DNA of 64,000 bases, from positions 1 to 64,000 of the forward strand of contig CALGAW010000005.1 of assembly GCA_937959115.1 (NCBI GenBank). Reading direction: 5' to 3'. This document shows, in pieces, positions 9,279 through 17,177 of this stretch. The stretch comes from an uncultured Saprospiraceae bacterium. GTDB lineage: Bacteria; Bacteroidota; Bacteroidia; Chitinophagales; Saprospiraceae. The notes under the pieces were generated by a model, which saw only the letters and a program-made list of their open reading frames with translations, searched no databases and had not been told where the DNA came from. How positions within the stretch are numbered: position 1 is the first letter of the stretch; every line of letters begins with the position of its first letter. Both the position numbers and the translations under genes were made by a program.

Positions 9279-9887
9279 ATGGAAGACGCAACTAAACATA
9301 TATATCCCATCTTTGACAGATTGCTGCAGCGTGATGCTAAAGAAACGTTGCTTAACCAACGTGCAAAAGCCTTATGGCTAACGGGTTTGTCAGGTTCTGG
9401 CAAAAGCACAATCGCTCAAAAGTTAGAGGCCTTGCTGCATGCAGAAGGCTTCATAACTCAGGTGTTAGATGGTGACAATATTAGAAGCGGACTCAACAAT
9501 AACCTTGCATTTTCAATAGAAGACAGAAAAGAAAATGTTAGACGAATAGCAGAAGTTTCAAAATTATTTGTTGGTTGTGGAATCGTTACCATCAACTGTT
9601 TTATCAGCCCGACTGTAGAGATTAGACAATTTGCAAAAACGATTATTGGTGCCGAGGATTTCCTTGAAATATTTATTAACGCGCCCCTAGAAACTTGTGA
9701 GAAGCGGGATGTCAAGGGCCTTTATAAAAAAGCAAGGAGCGGCGAGATTAAAAACTTCACAGGCATCGATTCTCCTTATGAAGCGCCTACTGAACCCGAG
9801 TTGATCGTAAATACCCAGACCCAATCGATTGAGGAGTCAGCACAACAGATTTTTGATTTCCTGATGCCTCAAATAAAAAAGAAGTAA
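9279..9887 (+). CDS. cysC: adenylyl-sulfate kinase
   Basis: A 202-residue cytosolic kinase that phosphorylates adenosine 5'-phosphosulfate (APS) with ATP to give PAPS. It has the P-loop GLSGSGKST (36-44), the APS-site motif DGDNIRSGLN (64-73), RRIAEVSKLF (88-97), an FISP motif, KGLYKKAR and GIDSPYEAP. An upstream in-frame TTG exists at 9222, but the ATG at 9279 sits just after a strong -7 element and gives the normal N-terminus. The stop overlaps the cysD start by one base (TAATG). The product serves either as a PAPS donor for sulfotransferases or as the entry to assimilation; no PAPS reductase is nearby. Confidence 0.93.
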   Translation: MEDATKHIYPIFDRLLQRDAKETLLNQRAKALWLTGLSGSGKSTIAQKLEALLHAEGFITQVLDGDNIRSGLNNNLAFSIEDRKENVRRIAEVSKLFVGCGIVTINCFISPTVEIRQFAKTIIGAEDFLEIFINAPLETCEKRDVKGLYKKARSGEIKNFTGIDSPYEAPTEPELIVNTQTQSIEESAQQIFDFLMPQIKKK

Positions 9888-10789
9888 TGAATTATCACTT
9901 AACACACTTGAAAGAGCTGGAATCGGAATCTATATTTATTTTCCGTGAAGTGGCGGCACAGTTTGAGAACCCCGTTCTGATGTTTTCAGGAGGGAAAGAC
10001 TCGATACTGATGACGCATCTTGCAATGAAGGCATTTTATCCAGCAAAAATTCCATTTCCTTTATTACATGTAGACACAGGACACAATTTTCCTGAAACAA
10101 TGGAGTTTAGAGATAAGTTGATTGAACGCTTGGGTGTTCGGTTGATTGTTGGCTCTGTGCAAGAAGCAATTGATACAGGATTGGTGCAAGAAGAAAAAGG
10201 CTTCAATGCCAGCAGAAACAGCCTACAGATTGCAGCTTTACTAGAAGCGCTTGAATCAAATAAGTTTGACGCTGCAATGGGAGGCGCACGAAGAGATGAA
10301 GAAAAAGCAAGAGCAAAAGAACGGTTTTTCTCTCACCGTGACGAGTTTGGCCAATGGAATCCTAAAAACCAACGACCAGAACTATGGAATATATTCAATG
10401 GCAATAAAAATATGGGCGAACATTTCAGAGTCTTTCCAATCAGTAATTGGACGGAATTGGATGTTTGGCAATACATTCTAATGGAAGGAATTGAGCTACC
10501 AAGTCTTTATTATTCCCATAAAAGAAAATGCTTTAAACGGGATGGTGTGATCCTTGCTGCAACAGATGTTATCCAATTAAAACCAACTGAAACGGCGGAA
10601 GAAATGACTGTACGCTTCAGAACAATTGGAGACATGACTTGCACTGGAGCAACCTTGTCCGAAGCCGATACCCTTGAAAAAATTGTACAAGAGGTAGCCA
10701 CAACAAGAGTCACGGAACGTGGTGGCCGATCAGATGATAAGCGATCAGAAACAGCGATGGAAGATCGCAAGAAGAAAGGGTATTTCTAA
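9887..10789 (+). CDS. cysD: sulfate adenylyltransferase subunit 2 (ATP sulfurylase)
   Basis: The 300-residue catalytic subunit of the bacterial heterodimeric ATP sulfurylase, which joins sulfate and ATP into APS and diphosphate. The PP-loop SGGKDS is at 34-39, with LLHVDTGHNFPETMEFRD after it. GGARRDEEKARAKER follows, then NWTELDVWQYI. The C-terminal tail GGRSDDKRSETAMEDRKKKGYF is split here only for description and is the classic CysD ending. Length is normal. It is translationally coupled to cysC by the one-base overlap and lies 25 nt before cysN, whose GTPase activity drives the reaction. Confidence 0.96.
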   Translation: MNYHLTHLKELESESIFIFREVAAQFENPVLMFSGGKDSILMTHLAMKAFYPAKIPFPLLHVDTGHNFPETMEFRDKLIERLGVRLIVGSVQEAIDTGLVQEEKGFNASRNSLQIAALLEALESNKFDAAMGGARRDEEKARAKERFFSHRDEFGQWNPKNQRPELWNIFNGNKNMGEHFRVFPISNWTELDVWQYILMEGIELPSLYYSHKRKCFKRDGVILAATDVIQLKPTETAEEMTVRFRTIGDMTCTGATLSEADTLEKIVQEVATTRVTERGGRSDDKRSETAMEDRKKKGYF

Positions 10790-10814
10790 TAATCATTGAG
10801 CAAACTGACACATT

Positions 10815-12092
10815 ATGCAAGAAGGTATAACACTAGAAGAATATAAAAAAATGGATTTGTTGCGCTTTACCACTGCAGGAAGCGTTGACGATGGCAAAAG
10901 CACTCTGATTGGCCGATTACTCTATGATAGTAAATCAATCTTTGAAGATCAGTATTCTGCAATCGAAGCAACCAGCAAGCGGCGTGGCGAAGAAGAAGTA
11001 AACCTTGCGCTACTAACTGATGGTTTGAAGGCAGAGCGAGAGCAAGGCATCACCATTGATGTAGCGTACCGTTATTTCTCTACACCTAAGCGAAAATTTA
11101 TCATTGCAGACACACCTGGTCACATCCAGTATACAAGAAATATGGTAACAGGAGCCTCAACAGCTAATTTAGCGTTGATCCTGATTGATGCTAGGAATGG
11201 AATTGTAGAACAGACACGTCGCCATTCGTTTATCGCATCCTTGCTTCAGATTCCGCATATTGTGATCTGTATCAATAAAATGGATCTAGTCGATTATAGT
11301 GAGGAAGCATACAATAAAATAAAGGAAGAATTCAGCGGTTTTGCTTCCAAATTGGACATCAACGATATTCACTTTGTGCCCATTAGTGCGCTCAAAGGAG
11401 ACAATGTGGTAGATGAATCTGATAAAATGGACTGGTACAAGGGATCAACACTAATGTATCTCCTAGAAAATGTACACATTGGAAGTGATCACAACCTTAT
11501 TGATTGCCGCTTTCCTGTCCAGCACGTAATTCGCCCGTACTCTGACGAATTCCATGATTATCGTGGCTATGCTGGACGTGTGGCTGGTGGTGCATTTAAG
11601 GTCGGAGATGAAGTGATGTTATTGCCTTCAGGGTTTAATACTAAAATTAAGCAGATTGATACCTTTGAGGGACCAATAAAAACAGCGTTCCCACCAATGT
11701 CTGTAACGATGCAGCTTGAAGATGACCTAGATTTAAGCCGAGGAGACATGATCGTCCGTCAAAATAACGTCCCTGAAGTCAGCCAGGATATAGAACTAAT
11801 GGTCTGCTGGTTCAATGATCGTCCGATGAGACAACGTGGTAAGTATGTATTAAAGCATACTACTCAAGATGCAATGTGTGTGATTAAGGAAGTTCGTTAT
11901 AAAATGAATATCAACACCTTACATCGAATGGAAGAAGATAAAAACATTGGAATGAATGATATCGCACGTGTTGTGATTCGAACGACGAAGCCTTTGTTTT
12001 TTGACAATTACAGAAGAAACCGAATCACAGGAAGTATTATTCTAATAGATGAAGCAACGAATGAAACGGTGGGTGCTGGAATGATTATTTGA
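10815..12092 (+). CDS. cysN: sulfate adenylyltransferase subunit 1 (GTPase)
   Basis: A 425-residue EF-Tu-like GTPase that couples GTP hydrolysis to APS synthesis by CysD. The G motifs are clear: GSVDDGKST (22-30), DTPGH (99-103) and NKMD (154-157). Domains 2 and 3 (beta barrels) follow with VQHVIRP and RGYAGRVAGG. It has no fused APS kinase at the C-terminus, unlike the CysNC proteins of many bacteria; the kinase is the separate cysC at the head of the operon. Start is the ATG at 10815. galE begins 29 nt downstream and may be in the same transcript. Confidence 0.95.
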   Translation: MQEGITLEEYKKMDLLRFTTAGSVDDGKSTLIGRLLYDSKSIFEDQYSAIEATSKRRGEEEVNLALLTDGLKAEREQGITIDVAYRYFSTPKRKFIIADTPGHIQYTRNMVTGASTANLALILIDARNGIVEQTRRHSFIASLLQIPHIVICINKMDLVDYSEEAYNKIKEEFSGFASKLDINDIHFVPISALKGDNVVDESDKMDWYKGSTLMYLLENVHIGSDHNLIDCRFPVQHVIRPYSDEFHDYRGYAGRVAGGAFKVGDEVMLLPSGFNTKIKQIDTFEGPIKTAFPPMSVTMQLEDDLDLSRGDMIVRQNNVPEVSQDIELMVCWFNDRPMRQRGKYVLKHTTQDAMCVIKEVRYKMNINTLHRMEEDKNIGMNDIARVVIRTTKPLFFDNYRRNRITGSIILIDEATNETVGAGMII

Positions 12093-12121
12093 TGCCTTTC
12101 GGCGAATAAATCGCATATGAT

Positions 12122-13153
12122 ATGAAAGTACTAGTGACAGGAGGTTGCGGCTATATCGGAAGTCACACAATCGTTGACCTCATCGACAACGGTTTCGAGG
12201 TGGTAAGTGCAGACAGTCTAGTACGCGCTAGTGAATCTATTCTAGATGGCGTCTTTGAGATTACAGGCAAGCGCGTTCAGAACTATAAGGTGGATCTAGT
12301 CGATTTGGAAGCTGCAAGACAGATCTTTGAAGACCATCCTGATATCAAGGGAATCATTCACTTTGCGGCGTTGAAGAGTGTGCCTGAATCTGTTGAAAAG
12401 CCAATTCTTTATTTTAACAATAATATCAATAGCTTGCTTAATGTTTTGCAATTGCAAAAGGAGTATGGCGTACCCCATTTTATCTTCTCTTCTTCTTGTT
12501 CTGTCTATGGAAATACCAAGGAATTACCGGTAACAGAGTCGACCCCGTTTGAGGAGGCCGAATGTCCTTATGCAAGAACAAAGCAGATTGGTGAAATGAT
12601 CGTCACTGATGTGATGCGAGCCAATGCCAATCTAAGCGCTATTTTGCTACGTTATTTCAATCCTGCAGGTGCACACCCATCCGCTAAAATCGGTGAAATC
12701 ACTTATGGTCCAGTCGCAAACCTTGTTCCTGTAATAACAGACACGGCAATCGGTAAGCGGAAATCATTTACGGTATACGGCAAGGATTATGGGACGCGTG
12801 ATGGCAGTTGTATCCGTGACTACATCCATGTGATGGATCTGGCAAATGCGCACACCAAGGCGCTAGAATACCTCAGCCAAAAGGAATACGAATCAAACTG
12901 TGAAACGTATAACCTAGGAATCGGCCAAGGCGTAACCGTTTTTGAGATGATCACAGCATTTGAGAAGGTCACAGGCATTGCTCTGAACTATGCGATAGGA
13001 GAGCGCCGTCCTGGTGATGTAGAGTCGATATACTCCAACTATGATCAAGCGGCAAAACGCTTGAAATGGCAACCTAAGTTTGATGTCGAGGATATTATGC
13101 GATCTGCATGGGCTTGGGAAAGTAGAATGAAGGAAATTTCAAGTGAAGAATAA
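12122..13153 (+). CDS. galE: UDP-glucose 4-epimerase
   Basis: A 343-residue short-chain dehydrogenase-type enzyme that interconverts UDP-glucose and UDP-galactose (or the N-acetyl forms) with tightly bound NAD. It has the Rossmann loop GGCGYIGS (7-14), a catalytic serine/threonine region FSSSCSVYG (122-130) and the YxxxK pair Tyr150/Lys154 in PYARTK. The C-terminal substrate domain has RYFNPAGAHPS and GTRDGSCIRDYIHV. Length is typical. It is 29 nt behind cysN and on the same strand, so it may supply a galactose-type sugar to the same glycan that receives sulfate; that link is inference. Confidence 0.93.
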   Translation: MKVLVTGGCGYIGSHTIVDLIDNGFEVVSADSLVRASESILDGVFEITGKRVQNYKVDLVDLEAARQIFEDHPDIKGIIHFAALKSVPESVEKPILYFNNNINSLLNVLQLQKEYGVPHFIFSSSCSVYGNTKELPVTESTPFEEAECPYARTKQIGEMIVTDVMRANANLSAILLRYFNPAGAHPSAKIGEITYGPVANLVPVITDTAIGKRKSFTVYGKDYGTRDGSCIRDYIHVMDLANAHTKALEYLSQKEYESNCETYNLGIGQGVTVFEMITAFEKVTGIALNYAIGERRPGDVESIYSNYDQAAKRLKWQPKFDVEDIMRSAWAWESRMKEISSEE

Positions 13154-13224
13154 CGAATGCAGTATGCAGAATTTTCGGAGCACACTTCCCTTACTTATAG
13201 TGAAAAGACCAAGATTATAAACCA

Positions 13225-13260
13225 TATTCATTCAATATTCCTTGTTCGATATTCGTCATT
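13225..13260. repeat. dispersed intergenic AT-rich repeat, copy 1
   Basis: The 14-mer ATTCCTTGTTCGAT at 13237-13250 occurs as its exact reverse complement at 50474-50487. Both lie in intergenic DNA within runs of ATTC/GAAT units, a pattern seen in intergenic repeats of Bacteroidota. There is no coding potential. Confidence 0.4.
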
Positions 13261-13304
13261 TATTTTAAAACCTCTACCTTAGTGACAAGCGAATAGTAAG
13301 TAAA

Positions 13305-14138
13305 ATGGCAACAGATCCAAAAGAATATATAATCGCCCCACCGGGCAAATTTTCGTTGCGACTCCAAGAGATATGGGAGTATCGTGAGCTGTTCTACTTC
13401 TTTACTTGGCGCGATATCAAGGTAAAATACAAGCAGACGTTACTTGGGTTTCTTTGGGCGATCCTTCAACCGTTAATGATGATGATCTTGCTGACGATTG
13501 TTTTTGGCAATGCGCTTCAAGTGGAGTCTGATGGTATTCCTTATCCAATTTTTGTGTTTTCTGGGTTGCTGTTGTGGGATATTTTTGCGAATGGGCTGAC
13601 CAACGCCTCGCAAAGCATGGTGACGAATGCTGAGATGATCAAGAAGATCTATTTTCCTAGGATGATCATACCGATGTCGTCTATTTTGGTGGCGGTTTTT
13701 GATTTTTTCATGGCGTTGTTGATCTATTTTGCTTTGTTGCTGTATTTTGATCATCCTGTTAATTGGTTTCGGGTGCTGATCTTCTTGCCTTTTAGTTTGC
13801 TGATTACCGTGGTGACTACGTTTGGGGCGGGCTGTTTGCTGGCGGCGTTGAATGTGAAATACCGTGATTTTCGGTACATCATCCCTTATCTTATTCGATT
13901 TTTGTTGTTTGTGAATCCGATTATGTATTCGACGTCTATTTTCAAATCTGATTGGGCGCAATATCTGATCGCGTTGAATCCGCTGGCGGGTGCGATCAAT
14001 ATGTCTCGTTACGCATTTGTGGATGGGGCAGTTCGCTGGGATCTGATAGGGGTGAGCTGCTTAGGCGCTGTGTTGTTGCTGGTGGTGGGTGTTTACGTGT
14101 TTCGGAAGACGGAGGGCTATTTTGCTGATTTGGCTTAA
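13305..14138 (+). CDS. ABC-2 type polysaccharide export permease (Wzm/TagG-like)
   Basis: A 277-residue inner-membrane protein with about six transmembrane segments. The N-terminal amphipathic part has ELFYFFTWRDIKVKYKQTLLG, the conserved entry helix of Wzm/TagG permeases (shown as a single 21-residue region ending at about 49). LWAILQPLMMMIL follows and later PIMYSTSIF and LNPLAGAINMSRYAF. Such permeases flip undecaprenyl-linked polysaccharides with a separate ATPase (Wzt/TagH). Here no ATPase follows: the next gene is on the other strand. From about 13500 the gene is richer in G-ending codons (TTG, CTG, GCG) than its neighbours. Confidence 0.87.
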   Translation: MATDPKEYIIAPPGKFSLRLQEIWEYRELFYFFTWRDIKVKYKQTLLGFLWAILQPLMMMILLTIVFGNALQVESDGIPYPIFVFSGLLLWDIFANGLTNASQSMVTNAEMIKKIYFPRMIIPMSSILVAVFDFFMALLIYFALLLYFDHPVNWFRVLIFLPFSLLITVVTTFGAGCLLAALNVKYRDFRYIIPYLIRFLLFVNPIMYSTSIFKSDWAQYLIALNPLAGAINMSRYAFVDGAVRWDLIGVSCLGAVLLLVVGVYVFRKTEGYFADLA

Positions 14139-14149
14139 TGCAAAGCGAA

Positions 14150-14395
14150 CTAATATCCTTTTTTTTCTTCCTCCTTCAACAATTCTAAATACAGATGCTC
14201 CACTTTGGTTCTTGCCCAAGGCGTTCTTCTTAAAAATTTTAGACTTGATTTAATAGTAGGATCATAGTTAAAACAACGAATATTGATGCGCTTCCCAAGC
14301 GTTTCCCAACCATAAGCGGATACCAATCGTTGCATGATAAAGGAAAGCTTTACCCCATGCAACGGATTATTTGGCTGCTCATTTTTTTCTACCAT
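14150..14395 (-). CDS. VF530 family (DUF2132) small protein
   Basis: An 81-residue protein matching the VF530/DUF2132 family along its whole length: [47 protein letters not shown] and [10 protein letters not shown]. Family members are small, helical and basic and have been proposed to bind DNA; the actual role is unknown. It is convergent with the permease gene (12 nt between the stops) and ends the minus-strand block that starts with serA. There is no signal peptide, so it is cytosolic. Confidence 0.85.
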   Translation of the reverse strand: MVEKNEQPNNPLHGVKLSFIMQRLVSAYGWETLGKRINIRCFNYDPTIKSSLKFLRRTPWARTKVEHLYLELLKEEEKKGY

Positions 14396-14432
14396 GGAAA
14401 ATTTTCGAACGAATACCTAATTAACAATTGCT

Positions 14433-15398
14433 TTATTCTCCTTCAAAGTGCGCCATTATTTTATCTGCCAACTCTAGGCCGATATTCCGCTGTGCTTCTC
14501 CTGTGGATGCTCCGATGTGTGGAGTAAGGGAGATGTTGGGATGTTCTAAGAGCTCTTTTCTTGGTGTTGGCTCGTTTACAAATACATCAAGGCCCGCTGC
14601 TGCTACTTTGTTAGATTTGAGTGCTGCTAGTAAGGCATCTTCGTCTATAGCGCCGCCTCGTGATGTATTAATAACACGAACACCGTCTTTCATCTTAGCA
14701 AATTCGTCTGCTCCAATGATTGCTTTGTTGCCGGATTTGAACGGGATGTGAATCGTGATGTAATCTGAGTTTTTCAGCATATCCTCCATCTTATCCGTTT
14801 TGATGGTGACGGAAAGACTCGCGTCTTTTATTTTGAAGATATTGACGTCTATTTTCATTTCATCGAATGCGAGATCAACTGGCATGATGTTCATGCCGAG
14901 GCCAAGACCCATTCTTGCTACTGCTTGACCGATGCGGCCAAATCCGATGATTCCTAGGGTTTTCCCTTTTAATTGAACACCTCCTGAAAATGCTTTTTTA
15001 AGTCGGTTGAATTCAGAATCTCCAATATCGGGCATCATTTGATTGGAAGAATGTAGACTTCTTGAAATGGCAAACATATGCGCTATTGCTAATTCTGCCA
15101 CTGCGTCTGAGGATGCTGCAGGTGTATTAATGACCTTTATGCCCTTTGATATGGCATGATCTACATCGATATTGTCTAACCCAACACCGCCACGAGCGAT
15201 GACTTTAAGGTTGGGGCAAAGATCTATCAGGTCTTTTCTGACTTTCGTAGCGCTTCGCACACAAATAACATCAAAACTATTTAGCTTGGTTGGCAATTCT
15301 TCTTGTGGAATTCTAGTCGTAACGACTTCAAAACCCGCTTTTTCTAATCTTGCTAATCCTTCTGGATGAACCCCATCGTTTATAAGTATTCTAGGCAT
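14433..15398 (-). CDS. serA: D-3-phosphoglycerate dehydrogenase
   Basis: A 321-residue NAD-dependent dehydrogenase of the 2-hydroxyacid family, expected to oxidise 3-phosphoglycerate in the first step of serine synthesis. It has the NAD loop GFGRIGQAVARMG, the catalytic Arg segment INTSRGGAIDE, a Glu in FVNEP and the catalytic His in LTPHIGASTGEAQ. It lacks the C-terminal ACT domain of E. coli SerA, so serine feedback through that domain is not expected. The frame is open upstream to 15566, but the family N-terminus MPRILINDG begins at 15398. A one-mismatch -7 element (TACCTTAG, minus, about 15422-15429) supports that start. Confidence 0.88.
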   Translation of the reverse strand: MPRILINDGVHPEGLARLEKAGFEVVTTRIPQEELPTKLNSFDVICVRSATKVRKDLIDLCPNLKVIARGGVGLDNIDVDHAISKGIKVINTPAASSDAVAELAIAHMFAISRSLHSSNQMMPDIGDSEFNRLKKAFSGGVQLKGKTLGIIGFGRIGQAVARMGLGLGMNIMPVDLAFDEMKIDVNIFKIKDASLSVTIKTDKMEDMLKNSDYITIHIPFKSGNKAIIGADEFAKMKDGVRVINTSRGGAIDEDALLAALKSNKVAAAGLDVFVNEPTPRKELLEHPNISLTPHIGASTGEAQRNIGLELADKIMAHFEGE

Positions 15399-15833
15399 TT
15401 TTTCTGTTTTATGTATTGCCGCTAAGGTAATAATTTGTTTTGTAATGCCTCTACCCTGCTTGGAAATAAAATTTAAATCTTTCAAAACCAGTTTTACCTG
15501 TCCTCTATTCAAATGAATTGCTGCGCGTGAGGGATAGAAACGGAATGCGCGGACCGTAGGGAGCACATATTAGTGGATAGCCCGACCCGGAGTATGACGT
15601 TAGGAATACGATGGGGCACGCCCTAATATTAACCAACAACCGTTGTTTTATCTGTTCGTGCTGTTTTTGTATCTAGAAATCGTCTAGTTTTTGCAGGATT
15701 CGACCAAACCAAGTAAAAAGTCGACGCATTGCCATTTTGTAGGAAACTATTTTAGTAGCTGTTCTTGTTATTATAGTAGAAAAAATAATATGATATGTTG
15801 AAAAAATACCCAATTAACATTAAAATTAAACCT
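15399..15833. other. 435-nt intergenic region between serA and the SPFH gene
   Basis: It holds the serA upstream region (a one-mismatch -7 near 15425, minus), the Flavo-1-like RNA candidate at 15522-15623, and the leader of the SPFH gene with TATTTTAG near 15748 as a one-mismatch -7. GC content is visibly higher within the RNA candidate than around it. The long frame running through from serA is not considered coding here. Confidence 0.5.
15522..15623 (+). ncRNA. Flavo-1-like RNA motif candidate
   Basis: This 102-nt stretch has the pattern I recall from the Flavo-1 RNA motif of Bacteroidota: GCGTGAGGGATAGAAACGG, then GACCGTAGGGAGC, then ATAGCCCGACCC, a variable arm and GGGGCACGCCC. The ends pair (GCGTG at 15525-15529 with CACGC at 15617-15621), CCC at 15586-15588 can pair with GGG at 15613-15615, and GTAT/ATAC closes an inner arm. 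It is GC-richer than its surroundings and no good frame covers it. Function of the motif is unknown. The assignment is from memory of the consensus, not from a model search. Confidence 0.6.
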
Positions 15834-17042
15834 ATGAATAACAAGACATTGAAATTGATTGCCTACGGAGTCGGCGTGTTCTTATTATTGATTGTAATGA
15901 TCAAGCTAAACCCTACTGCAGTAAATGATAGTGGATACAGAACACATGTACAAACTGTAACTGGAGATGAATGGGTTCGCTTTGAGCCTGGTTTTTACTG
16001 GTCTGGATTCTTTAGTAAGGGAACAGAGTATCCTGATGTGATCTCAGTGGTTTTTACAGACCGGAAGATTGAATCAGAAATCACCTCAAAGAATGGAAGA
16101 ATCAACATCCGATTTAATGATGCAACAAAGGCAACAGCAAATGCAACAGTGAGATGGCGCCTTCCTGGTATTGAATCTGAAATGATAAAAATTCACAAGG
16201 AGTACAAGTCTCCTGCGAAATTGGCAGAAACAACCCTAACAACTTACACTGATGAATGCTTGCGGTATGCCGCTCAGCTGATGGAAAGTGAAACACATTA
16301 CAGTGGTGGGATGTCAAAGCTTTCTGAAGATTTTCAGGACCAGTTGGAAAACGGTCAATATGTGCTAGAACTAAAGGCAGAATATGTTACAGACAGTCTA
16401 ACAAAAGAGAATAAACGATTGACAAGACGCTACCCAAGAGTAGATGAGCAGGGAAACATCGTAAGAAATAAGTCTGATGTGCAACAGTTTAACATCACAG
16501 TGGCTTATGCAAGTATTGGTGAAGTAGATTATGAAGAACAAGTAGATACAAAGCTTGCTAAGAAAATTGGAGCAAGTACGCAGGAATCAATTTCGAAACA
16601 AACATTGATCACGGCTCAGCAAGAAGCCTTAACGGCGAAAGCAGAAGGGGAGAAAAAGATTGCAGAAACTAGAGCGCGAGAAGATGCCTTGAAAATTGAA
16701 GCAATCATTCAAGCAGAGAAAAAGCGAGAGGTGGCTAAGATTGGAAATGAGGAAGCGCGCTATAAGAAGGAAACAGCCATCTTGATTGGTCAAGGTGAAG
16801 CAGAGAAAAAGCGACTAGCAATGGCGGCAGATGGCGCACTTGAGAAAAAACTGGAAGCATACATTGCTGTGAATAAGGTATATGCAGACGCAATTAAAAA
16901 TTATAAAGGGAATTGGGTGCCAGAAATCAGTATGGGAGGTGGAAACTCGTCTGTTGGCGGTGGTAGCCAAGATTTGATTAATCTGCTAATGGCAAAGACA
17001 GCAAAGGACTTATCGCTTGATATGTCTGCAAAAGAACAATAA
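15834..17042 (+). CDS. SPFH/Band 7 domain membrane protein
   Basis: A 402-residue protein with one N-terminal membrane anchor (about 6-25, LIAYGVGVFLLLIVMI) and an SPFH/Band 7 domain at about 40-250. A long Ala/Glu/Lys-rich coiled coil follows at about 255-355 (AEGEKKIAET, AEKKREVAK, GEAEKKRLAMA), then a Gly/Ser linker and a short tail. Family members form ring or cage oligomers on membranes and organise proteases or lipid domains; the client here is unknown. The upstream ATG at 15795 would give a charged extension before the anchor, so the ATG at 15834 is preferred. A terminator follows. Confidence 0.85.
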   Translation: MNNKTLKLIAYGVGVFLLLIVMIKLNPTAVNDSGYRTHVQTVTGDEWVRFEPGFYWSGFFSKGTEYPDVISVVFTDRKIESEITSKNGRINIRFNDATKATANATVRWRLPGIESEMIKIHKEYKSPAKLAETTLTTYTDECLRYAAQLMESETHYSGGMSKLSEDFQDQLENGQYVLELKAEYVTDSLTKENKRLTRRYPRVDEQGNIVRNKSDVQQFNITVAYASIGEVDYEEQVDTKLAKKIGASTQESISKQTLITAQQEALTAKAEGEKKIAETRAREDALKIEAIIQAEKKREVAKIGNEEARYKKETAILIGQGEAEKKRLAMAADGALEKKLEAYIAVNKVYADAIKNYKGNWVPEISMGGGNSSVGGGSQDLINLLMAKTAKDLSLDMSAKEQ

Positions 17043-17103
17043 GAAATGAGTGGAGTGAATAAGGTCGATGTATCGCTCTTACCACTATTTTGGTTAGTAT
17101 TTA

Positions 17104-17136
17104 GGGAAGGCTCTTCTTTGGGAGGGCCTTTTTGTT
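17104..17136 (+). terminator. Rho-independent terminator after the SPFH gene
   Basis: AAGGCTC pairs with GGGCCTT (one G-U pair) around a short loop and is followed by TTTTTG. It lies about 60 nt after the SPFH stop. Confidence 0.65.
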
Positions 17137-17177
17137 TGTGGGACGAATGCAATTCGCTCTTACGTGGGCTGTCTCCT

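Noticed and set aside
15399-15566. N-terminal extension of serA upstream of 15398
   Set aside because: The extension has no homology to the enzyme and overlaps the Flavo-1-like RNA candidate; the family start is MPRILIND at 15398.
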